Assembly (NCBI GenBank): GCA_030638625.1
Contig: DAOWEE010000332.1
Location: 1 to 5,707, forward strand
Origin: Methanosarcinales archaeon
Lineage (GTDB): Archaea > Halobacteriota > Methanosarcinia > Methanosarcinales > Methanocomedenaceae
Reading direction: 5' to 3'
Length of the DNA: 5,707 bases
Part shown: positions 1 through 4,725 of the stretch, one piece after another
How the letters are laid out: every line of letters starts with the position of its first letter
Position numbering within the stretch: the first letter of the stretch is position 1
Notes under the pieces: generated by a model
Told to the model about the DNA's origin: nothing
Seen by the model: only the letters and a program-made list of their open reading frames with translations
Database searches by the model: none
Position numbers and translations under genes: made by a program

Positions 1-736
1 CAAATATCACCCCGAATTCAGCCTTTTTCATAACAGCTGCCAGTTCAAGAATGCGTTTCACATCAAAGTCAAAGGAAATTTTTGGGACACGACCAGACAG
101 GGCATCTATTAGACCCCTCATGAACTCTGCATCGCCCCTGGGCGGTATTCTGTAGAACATATCCTTACATATCTTAGCAGTCCATGACTGCCGGACATCG
201 ATGGAAATTGCAGTCCTGTCTTCTTCATATCCCCGCTGCCTTAACTCGCCCCTTGGGAAATAAGAATATTTAGACATATGCCGGGGATGGGAACTCATGG
301 GATCGGCACCCCAGAAAACTACAACATCAGCCTTTTCCCTCACTTCTTCCAGTGTGCATGACGGAATGGTACCGCTCAGTATTTCGTTGATGGTAATACC
401 CTGGCAAAAGGATGAAGTGGAATCTATGACAGCTCCCAATGTTCTGGCCAGTTCAATACCTGCCATCTGGGCTTCATTTGTAGAATTACTCCATCCATAG
501 AGCAAAGGATTTTTCGCTTCCATTAATATCCGGGCAGCATCCTTGATGGCATCGTCTATATCGGCATTTTCACCATTTACTGTAGGAACAGCCTTCTCTT
601 TGCATCCAAAAATCCGGGCCCTGCCTTTTATGCAGGCATGCTCAACCTGCTCAATCCTGTTATCACCTATGCTTATCTGGATATCCTCACAAAGCAGTGC
701 ACATCCGGTACAGGTCCATGTAACCATTTCTGTCAT
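1..736 (-). CDS. fwdB: Formylmethanofuran dehydrogenase subunit B (FwdB/FmdB-like), N-terminal 245 residues, runs off window
   Basis: Catalytic molybdopterin/tungstopterin subunit of formylmethanofuran dehydrogenase, which interconverts CO2 plus methanofuran and formyl-methanofuran in the cytoplasm. Translating the minus strand from ATG 736 gives an uninterrupted 245-residue frame to the window edge, so the gene is cut by the window and not broken. It opens with a 4Fe-4S motif, C9-x2-C12-x3-C16, then C35 in an A-C-I-K-G context, as in the formate dehydrogenase/NapA superfamily. The expected metal-ligand cysteine is C111 in the stretch STSSFCQG (residues 106-113). FWGADPMSSHPRHMSKY (141-157) is a typical FwdB block. 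The next residue after C111 is Gln rather than the His usual in the superfamily, which may mark a divergent paralogue. The start is supported by GAGG at 744-747, 7 nt upstream; Met4 is a less likely alternative. It follows the iron-sulfur gene by 18 nt, implying co-transcription. It carries Cys, not a selenocysteine codon, at the metal site. Family assignment is strong; Mo versus W type cannot be told. Confidence 0.9.
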   Translation of the reverse strand, partial: MTEMVTWTCTGCALLCEDIQISIGDNRIEQVEHACIKGRARIFGCKEKAVPTVNGENADIDDAIKDAARILMEAKNPLLYGWSNSTNEAQMAGIELARTLGAVIDSTSSFCQGITINEILSGTIPSCTLEEVREKADVVVFWGADPMSSHPRHMSKYSYFPRGELRQRGYEEDRTAISIDVRQSWTAKICKDMFYRIPPRGDAEFMRGLIDALSGRVPKISFDFDVKRILELAAVMKKAEFGVIF

Positions 737-754
737 AAATTAGCCTCATCCAAC

Positions 755-1216
755 TTACACAAATTCAATTGCCTCAGTCGGGCATGGGTCAATACATGCC
801 CTGCAAAGAATCTTGTCCTTGCCAAACCGCCGGCATTCCTTTACATTGGCTGCTTTCACTTTACCGTCAACCACCTTGAATATGACTTTGTCGTTGGTTG
901 GACCTAATCCCCTGCCTGCACCGTGTGGGTCATTGGCTACATCAACAGGGCAGGCCACCACGCAGTTCCCGCACCCTGAACAGAGTTCTTCGTGTATGAT
1001 AAGGCCAGTCTCCTCAGCACCTTCGATTGGCTTTAATATTTCTTCCAGTTTCTGCTTTGAGTCACTGTATTTTTCCTCCTTCATTAATGGAGGACATTCA
1101 GTAAACCGTTTGGTGCCTGATAGCAGTGCCACACCAAAAGCCATGCATGTAGACTCACCGCATTCCTTGCAGTTGGTTTTTGGCAGTAATTGATATATTT
1201 CCATTGCATTTGGCAT
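755..1216 (-). CDS. Three-cluster iron-sulfur protein: CdhE-type 4Fe-4S domain fused to FwdG-like ferredoxin
   Basis: A 153-residue soluble protein, probably an electron carrier for the formylmethanofuran dehydrogenase encoded just downstream. Residues 1-45 resemble the Fe-S domain at the N-terminus of the corrinoid/iron-sulfur protein large subunit (CdhE/AcsC): IYQLLPKTNCKECGESTC, with C16-x2-C19-x4-C24-x16-C41-P. A charged linker (46-70) follows. Residues 71-153 form a ferredoxin resembling FwdG. One cluster motif is C79-x2-C82-x2-C85-x3-C89-P. The second is irregular, C128-x9-C138-x2-C141-x3-C145-P, with seven extra residues between the first two cysteines. No signal peptide or membrane segment is visible. 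The start at 1216 is preferred because GGGGTCAT lies just upstream; the in-frame Met5 has no such site. The gene follows a 158-bp gap with a terminator at its far side, so it is probably first in its own operon with fwdB. Electron transfer is a confident role; the exact partner is inferred from context. Confidence 0.85.
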   Translation of the reverse strand: MPNAMEIYQLLPKTNCKECGESTCMAFGVALLSGTKRFTECPPLMKEEKYSDSKQKLEEILKPIEGAEETGLIIHEELCSGCGNCVVACPVDVANDPHGAGRGLGPTNDKVIFKVVDGKVKAANVKECRRFGKDKILCRACIDPCPTEAIEFV

Positions 1217-1287
1217 TGTATGACCCCAAAGTAACGATGAAACTGTACCGTGTATATGTGAATTATATGCAGTTATAGATAGTGCAG

Positions 1288-1306
1288 AATATTAATAAAA
1301 ACTTCC
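1288..1306 (-). promoter_or_regulatory. Candidate archaeal BRE/TATA element for the ferredoxin-fwdB unit
   Basis: On the minus strand this reads GGAAG followed by TTTTTATTAATATT, a purine-rich BRE-like stretch and an AT-only box, about 72-90 nt upstream of the ferredoxin start. It lies downstream of the mtrH terminator, where a new promoter would be expected. A second AT-rich stretch at 1250-1270 (two CATATA copies on the minus strand) is an alternative TATA site nearer the gene. The whole gap is AT-rich, so a chance match is possible. Confidence 0.35.
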
Positions 1307-1344
1307 TGCGGCTCAGAAATTTTTGTGTTAAAGAATTAGCAAAC

Positions 1345-1388
1345 AAAAAAAAAAGAAAAGATAAACCGGTGTTTTCACACCAGTTTAT
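1345..1388 (-). terminator. Hairpin plus T-tract terminator at the end of the mtr operon
   Basis: On the minus strand, ATAAACTGGTGT (1388-1377) pairs with ACACCGGTTTAT (1372-1361): 12 base pairs with one G-U wobble, closed by a GAAA loop (1376-1373). A T-rich tail follows, C-TTTT-C then ten consecutive Ts (1360-1345). The 5' arm and loop include the last mtrH codons and its TGA stop (1377-1375). Archaeal termination depends mainly on the U tract; here both hairpin and tract are present. This separates the mtr operon from the ferredoxin-fwdB unit. Confidence 0.8.
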
Positions 1389-2313
1389 TGATTGGATGGT
1401 TTGGATCCAGTGTATCGATACCCAACTCGTGAGCAGTCTCAGCCAGCATGATATCCACCAGCGCAACCGCCGGGAATATTGACCTGACATTCTCGATGGG
1501 ACCATACAGCAGGCAGTCTGCACCTACTATCTGGGATACAAGATTGGTACCAATATCTGTTGGCATATAGGCTTCCTTGTGGTCCTTCTTGAACTTCTTG
1601 AGCCAATCCCATGCAGATGCCATATTATGGAAACCGCCGCCTGTGGGCAGTCCAAGGTGTCCTTTTACAGCCATGATAGACCGAATGGTTGCACCAGAGC
1701 CGGCACCAGGTGGCATAGCTGCTACATCGACAATAGGACGGGTTATACCGCAGTCCTTGGCAATTTCCAGCATACCTTTTGCCTGGCCTGTACCGCCAAC
1801 TTCAAGGATTTCCATTTTACCTTTCACACTAGGGTCAGTAGCATTGAATGCCAGCACAATGGCTGCATCTATGTCACTTTCCCTGACCGCTGCAATCTCT
1901 TCATCGTTGACACTCGCATTGATAGAGTTGTGTATTGCCCGATCTGCCACGCCAATCTCTGTACAATATGCTGCTGCTGCAGCTCGTACATCACCGGCTG
2001 ATGAGTCAATGAGGAATGCGGTTGTATCATCCACTTCGACGAACCAGTCTATAAATTTCTTAATAGCTTCCGGTGTTTCGCCTACAATCTGGTTGATATA
2101 TGGCACGCCTGTTATGTCACCCATTTCTTGCTGGGTCTTCCACAATTCTTCAGCCTTATCTTTATCAAATATACCTTTATCTTCGTCACTGACGATTTTA
2201 TGCTTGCCGTAGAACATGGTACTAATCAGGACAGTTGGATATTCTCCTGGCTGTCCTCCCATCTTTACGCCGCCAAATTCAAAGACTTCTTGTTCCTTAT
2301 CAAATCTGAACAT
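1375..2313 (-). CDS. mtrH: Tetrahydromethanopterin S-methyltransferase subunit H (MtrH)
   Basis: Peripheral cytoplasmic subunit that moves the methyl group between methyl-tetrahydromethanopterin (or -sarcinapterin) and the cobalt of the corrinoid held by MtrA. It has 312 residues, close to the usual 300-320. The N-terminal FDKEQEVFEFGGVKMGGQPGEYP, seen as FDKEQ at 4-8 and GGQPGEYP at 19-26, is typical of the family. The repeated strand-and-loop signatures of a TIM-barrel pterin-binding methyltransferase are visible: FLIDSS (100-105), SDIDAAIVLAFN (146-157), GGGFHNMASAWDWL (225-238) and LLYGPIEN (268-275). There is no membrane segment, as expected. The ATG at 2313 is supported by an excellent Shine-Dalgarno, GAGGTGAT, at 2319-2326, which overlaps the mtrG stop; the intergenic gap is 11 nt. 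It is the last gene of the mtr operon, and a terminator hairpin overlaps its stop codon. The identification is secure. Confidence 0.97.
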   Translation of the reverse strand: MFRFDKEQEVFEFGGVKMGGQPGEYPTVLISTMFYGKHKIVSDEDKGIFDKDKAEELWKTQQEMGDITGVPYINQIVGETPEAIKKFIDWFVEVDDTTAFLIDSSAGDVRAAAAAYCTEIGVADRAIHNSINASVNDEEIAAVRESDIDAAIVLAFNATDPSVKGKMEILEVGGTGQAKGMLEIAKDCGITRPIVDVAAMPPGAGSGATIRSIMAVKGHLGLPTGGGFHNMASAWDWLKKFKKDHKEAYMPTDIGTNLVSQIVGADCLLYGPIENVRSIFPAVALVDIMLAETAHELGIDTLDPNHPINKLV

Positions 2314-2318
2314 CTATT

Positions 2319-2326
2319 ATCACCTC
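2319..2326 (-). promoter_or_regulatory. Strong Shine-Dalgarno of mtrH overlapping the mtrG stop
   Basis: GAGGTGAT on the minus strand, an eight-base match to the consensus complementary to the archaeal 16S rRNA 3' end, 5 nt before the mtrH ATG. Its first two bases lie within the mtrG TGA stop (2327-2325), so a ribosome finishing mtrG covers this site. This suggests coupled translation. Confidence 0.8.
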
Positions 2327-2618
2327 AAAACAATATTCTTATTACTGCCGCCAAAAGGGATTCCCCTTCCTGTATTTGAACTGTAGTTGTGGGAGATAAT
2401 CCCAATGTGGTCACAATCAATAGATACATTACCACAATTAAAAGTCCAATACAGATGCCGTACAGTATTCCAATGTCTCTGCCCAGTCGTTTACCGAGCC
2501 TCTGTTGCATCTCGCTGTTAGTAAATTCAATCTTTTCATCAATGAGGTCAAGTTTCTTGATGACCTCTTGATAATCGATTGGATCTACTATAATCTCAGG
2601 AATTGATTTTTCAGCCAT
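2325..2618 (-). CDS. mtrG: Tetrahydromethanopterin S-methyltransferase subunit G (MtrG), with extended C-terminus
   Basis: Small single-helix subunit of the Mtr membrane complex, 97 residues. The soluble N-terminal part (1-48) contains the characteristic KKLDLIDEKIEFTNSEM (21-37), a helical segment likely to form coiled-coil contacts, then GKRLGRDIGILYG leading into one membrane helix at about 49-72. Known MtrG proteins are about 73-86 residues and end soon after the helix. Here a further tail of about 23 residues (75-97) follows, SPTTTVQIQEGES and then a hydrophobic SLLAAVIRILF. The frame is open to TGA at 2327-2325. I chose the ATG at 2618 over an upstream in-frame ATG at 2642 because GGAGG (2627-2631) lies 8 nt before it, the product then aligns with the family start (MAEKS), and it begins one base after the mtrF stop. 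The identification is secure; the meaning of the tail is unknown. Confidence 0.93.
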   Translation of the reverse strand: MAEKSIPEIIVDPIDYQEVIKKLDLIDEKIEFTNSEMQQRLGKRLGRDIGILYGICIGLLIVVMYLLIVTTLGLSPTTTVQIQEGESLLAAVIRILF

Positions 2619-2619
2619 G

Positions 2620-2856
2620 TTAGATGCCTCCACTGAGAACAATGGGCAATCCTACCATTATGACTGCAAATAGAAATCCAATGACAAGACCTTCGAAGCC
2701 AGCGGCAACTCCAGAATCCAGTTTTTGATTCCTGGCAATGAGCTGTCCTTTGTATCTGATATTCTCCAGAATTTTATCGAATGCACCGGCACCAGGTGGT
2801 TTTACCACCATAGGCACTCCTTTTCCGTAGATGTATTCGTCTGTGTCTTCAACCAT
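2620..2856 (-). CDS. mtrF: Tetrahydromethanopterin S-methyltransferase subunit F (MtrF)
   Basis: Small Mtr complex subunit, 78 residues. Residues about 14-52 (GVPMVVKPPGAG, then ENIRYKGQLIARNQKLDSG) form the domain shared by MtrF and the C-terminal part of MtrA, followed by one membrane helix (about 53-75) ending in IVLSGGI. The comparison with MtrA residues 193-240 is visible by eye: both have an Arg/Asn-rich helix, then G-x-x-x-G, E-G, and a hydrophobic helix. The role is structural within the sodium-pumping complex. An in-frame ATG at 2892 would extend it into the mtrA coding region. The ATG at 2856 is preferred because GGAGGT (2864-2869) lies 7 nt upstream, inside the 3' end of mtrA, and the start is one base past the mtrA TAA. 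The stop at 2620 is one base from mtrG. Confidence 0.94.
   Translation of the reverse strand: MVEDTDEYIYGKGVPMVVKPPGAGAFDKILENIRYKGQLIARNQKLDSGVAAGFEGLVIGFLFAVIMVGLPIVLSGGI
2627..2631 (-). promoter_or_regulatory. Shine-Dalgarno that sets the mtrG start
   Basis: GGAGG on the minus strand, 8 nt before the ATG at 2618, inside the last codons of mtrF. It rules in 2618 and argues against the in-frame ATG at 2642, which would lie within mtrF. Confidence 0.7.
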
Positions 2857-2857
2857 T

Positions 2858-3580
2858 TTACATACCTCCGATGAGTAATCCGAGTAATCCAAGTGTCAGT
2901 GTGAGTCCCATCATAACACCTTCGATCTTACCGGAATAAACACCTGCTGCGAATCTGTTCAGGTTGCCGATATCTGTGGTTGAGGTTTCAACTGCACGAA
3001 TTCTGGATTGGATTAAGGCAACTTCTGCTGCCATAGGTCTAATCCCCTCGAATTCATCTTCACCTTCACCTTCCTCAGTAATCTCAATTACCATCGGATC
3101 AGCATCAAAAGCACCTGGATCTTTACCAGCAAGTTCCTTTATCTTGGCAGATATTTGTCCCTGGTCTTCTGTGTTGATTAAGTCAAAACATTCGACCTGT
3201 TCCTGGAACCTGGCAATAGCTTCTTCAGTCAAGTTCTCGATATAAGGAATCGCTCCCGTTGCATCGACAATCCGGTTCTCTTTGGTACCATTAGCATGTA
3301 TCTTTAATATGGCATCTCCGGTAAGGTGACCTTTTACCTCTGAACCGGTAATCAGAAGGAACCTGATGTTCGGGTTTGAGATGATATTGGCCACAAGCTT
3401 TTCAATGCCAATATTCTCTGTCTTGCATGGACCTGTGATAGAAGCCCCAGCTTCAAGATGAGGTCCTGCGGCTAGATGGGATCCTAACGTTGCTACTGCG
3501 ACCGGATTATTGGGGTCGCCAATCTCGTATTCACCCTTCATGACAGGCCATCCAACTGATGGTTCTCTTTTATCAGCCAT
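2858..3580 (-). CDS. mtrA: Tetrahydromethanopterin S-methyltransferase subunit A (MtrA), corrinoid-carrying
   Basis: Carries the 5-hydroxybenzimidazolyl-cobamide cofactor that shuttles the methyl group between MtrH and coenzyme M. It has 240 residues. The N-terminal cytoplasmic domain begins PSVGWPVMKGEYEIGD (7-22), includes SHLAAGPHLEAGASITGPCKTEN (starts at 34), and contains GSEVKGHLTG (79-88). His85 there corresponds to the histidine that ligates cobalt in characterised MtrA. A linker rich in acidic residues and glycine (168-178, EEGEGEDEFEG) leads to the MtrF-like helix region (about 185-216) and a single C-terminal membrane anchor (about 217-239). The start is fixed by AGGAGG (3588-3593), 7 nt upstream. 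The mtrB stop immediately abuts this ATG with no intervening base, and mtrF follows after one base. All key features are present and the identification is secure. Confidence 0.98.
   Translation of the reverse strand: MADKREPSVGWPVMKGEYEIGDPNNPVAVATLGSHLAAGPHLEAGASITGPCKTENIGIEKLVANIISNPNIRFLLITGSEVKGHLTGDAILKIHANGTKENRIVDATGAIPYIENLTEEAIARFQEQVECFDLINTEDQGQISAKIKELAGKDPGAFDADPMVIEITEEGEGEDEFEGIRPMAAEVALIQSRIRAVETSTTDIGNLNRFAAGVYSGKIEGVMMGLTLTLGLLGLLIGGM
2864..2869 (-). promoter_or_regulatory. Shine-Dalgarno that sets the mtrF start
   Basis: GGAGGT on the minus strand, 7 nt before the ATG at 2856, lying within the last codons of mtrA. It favours 2856 over the upstream in-frame ATG at 2892, which would give 12 extra residues unlike the family. 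Confidence 0.75.
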
Positions 3581-3892
3581 TTACAAGCCTCCTAATTTCA
3601 ATAATACAGCAAACAGGGTCATCAATAAAAGACCACCAATGAAGCCGTAAAATATGTTCGTCCAAATACCTGCAGTCACTGCAGCTTTCTCTCGACCCGG
3701 AAATGTTGACAGTAAAGGTTTTTCCGGACCCAATGAGTTCATCATGTCGGTTACAATATGGTCCAGTTCATCCACCACTGTTGATATGTGGTCAAGAGAA
3801 TACTCAAGTGTATCATCATTTTCCTCTGCCATAATTCCTGACATTGGTTCCAGTATCAGGTGGAATTCAGGCGCAACTCTTATATGGCTCAT
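3581..3892 (-). CDS. mtrB: Tetrahydromethanopterin S-methyltransferase subunit B (MtrB)
   Basis: Single-helix subunit of the Mtr complex, 103 residues, near the usual 100-110. The soluble part starts SHIRVAPEFHLILEP (2-16), continues with an acidic stretch (EENDD at 23-27) and an amphipathic helix (about 28-54), then GPEKPLLSTFPGREKA (55-70). It ends with a membrane helix at about 76-98. The role is structural and anchoring; it has no catalytic residues of its own. Its ATG overlaps the mtrC stop as ATGA (3892-3889), and GAGGAGG (3900-3906) lies 7 nt upstream within the mtrC 3' end. Its TAA directly abuts the mtrA ATG. These junctions point to translational coupling. The identification is secure. 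Confidence 0.95.
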   Translation of the reverse strand: MSHIRVAPEFHLILEPMSGIMAEENDDTLEYSLDHISTVVDELDHIVTDMMNSLGPEKPLLSTFPGREKAAVTAGIWTNIFYGFIGGLLLMTLFAVLLKLGGL

Positions 3893-4725
3893 TCTAATTC
3901 CTCCTCAGATGGCAGTAAACCTGTACCTGCAATCAGGTATGAATCACGATGGGTTTGTTTCATGAACTTCTTGAAATATACCACCCAGATTACTAAACCT
4001 AATATTGTAGTCAATGCACCAGATATACCATCCATACCTTCAACTGCCAGGGATGCAAATCCGGCAAGCGCCATGATTAGCGCTCCCTTTTCAACTGCCA
4101 CCGACAGGGTCCTGTCCTGTTTTTCGTCAGGACCAAGACAGGCATTGAATGGATGCAATATTGTCATCGCACCACCAATAAAGACCAATGCAATGAACCC
4201 GGTCTCAACTACTGCTGGCATTATGGCAACTATATCAAAACTTCCTGCAATGGCTGTTGAAAGGCCAATCATAACAAGAGCTCCTGCACCTGCAATCTCA
4301 ATCATTGATTTTTCCATGATTGGGATGTTCATCATCAGTATCTTATTAGACATTACACCTATGATAAGTCCAATTATAGCGGCTACAATAAATGCCACGA
4401 TTGGACCTGCAACGGTTGGAATTCCTGCAACTTCAGGCAAGGTAAGGCCAAACATAGATGCCACAATACCCATACCCAGAGCCAGCATACCTATTGATGG
4501 AACGCCGGTACCCAAACCGTAGCTGCACACACGTCTTACCGCATCTGAGCCCCAGACAGCGGCAAATATTGCACCGATGCCGCCCAGGAATGAGAATATG
4601 GTCGTATCCATGGCCTGGTTAAGCATTGTAAGGTAAATTCCGGCAAGTCCTCCAACTGCACCGAGAATAATGACCTGATTAGGGTTAAGTCCGCCTCCAG
4701 CGGATCCTCCTGCTGCTGCTGACAT
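3889..4725 (-). CDS. mtrC: Tetrahydromethanopterin S-methyltransferase subunit C (MtrC)
   Basis: Large integral membrane subunit that, with MtrD and MtrE, forms the membrane core thought to carry sodium ions. It has 278 residues. The glycine/alanine-rich start (SAAAGGSAGGG, 2-12) is typical. Hydrophobic segments lie at about 16-34, 43-60, 73-95, 103-125, 141-161, 168-190, 210-228 and 233-253. A conserved-looking polar loop, HPFNACLGPDEKQDRTL (191-207), sits between the sixth and seventh. The C-terminus is charged (KKFMKQTHRDSY, then EEELE). An in-frame ATG at 4767 would add 14 residues encoded inside mtrD and unlike the family. The ATG at 4725 has GGGAGGT (4734-4740) 8 nt upstream and overlaps the mtrD stop by one base (TAATG). 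The stop overlaps the mtrB start by four bases. Confidence 0.96.
   Translation of the reverse strand: MSAAAGGSAGGGLNPNQVIILGAVGGLAGIYLTMLNQAMDTTIFSFLGGIGAIFAAVWGSDAVRRVCSYGLGTGVPSIGMLALGMGIVASMFGLTLPEVAGIPTVAGPIVAFIVAAIIGLIIGVMSNKILMMNIPIMEKSMIEIAGAGALVMIGLSTAIAGSFDIVAIMPAVVETGFIALVFIGGAMTILHPFNACLGPDEKQDRTLSVAVEKGALIMALAGFASLAVEGMDGISGALTTILGLVIWVVYFKKFMKQTHRDSYLIAGTGLLPSEEELE

Noticed and set aside
404..406. Selenocysteine at the FwdB metal site
   Set aside because: The codon is TGC (Cys), with no in-frame TGA in the visible part of the gene.
813..1193. Plus-strand open frame (126 codons) opposite the ferredoxin
   Set aside because: The minus-strand protein carries twelve well-spaced cluster cysteines, so the coding strand is clear and this is a shadow.
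1345..1360. Homopolymer run as a sign of an assembly junction
   Set aside because: It fits a T-tract terminator after a perfect-looking hairpin; there is no other sign of a misjoin, though the exact run length may be uncertain.
1263..1523. Minus-strand open frame (86 codons) overlapping the 3' end of mtrH
   Set aside because: It is in another frame of mtrH, has no ribosome binding site seen, and its Trp/Arg/Ser-rich composition looks non-coding.
1577..2212. Long plus-strand open frame (211 codons) opposite mtrH
   Set aside because: It is antisense to a securely identified gene, has a Ser/Ile/Pro-rich composition typical of a complementary frame, and resembles no family I know.
2619..2642. 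Longer mtrG with ATG at 2642
   Set aside because: It would overlap the end of mtrF; the Shine-Dalgarno and family N-terminus favour 2618.
2857..2892. Longer mtrF with ATG at 2892
   Set aside because: It would overlap the mtrA membrane-anchor codons; the GGAGGT site and one-base spacing favour 2856.
3860..4522. Plus-strand open frame (220 codons) opposite mtrC and the start of mtrB
   Set aside because: Repetitive Ile/Pro/Ala/Ser composition is the mirror of Gly/Ala/Ile-rich membrane codons on the other strand; mtrC is certain there.
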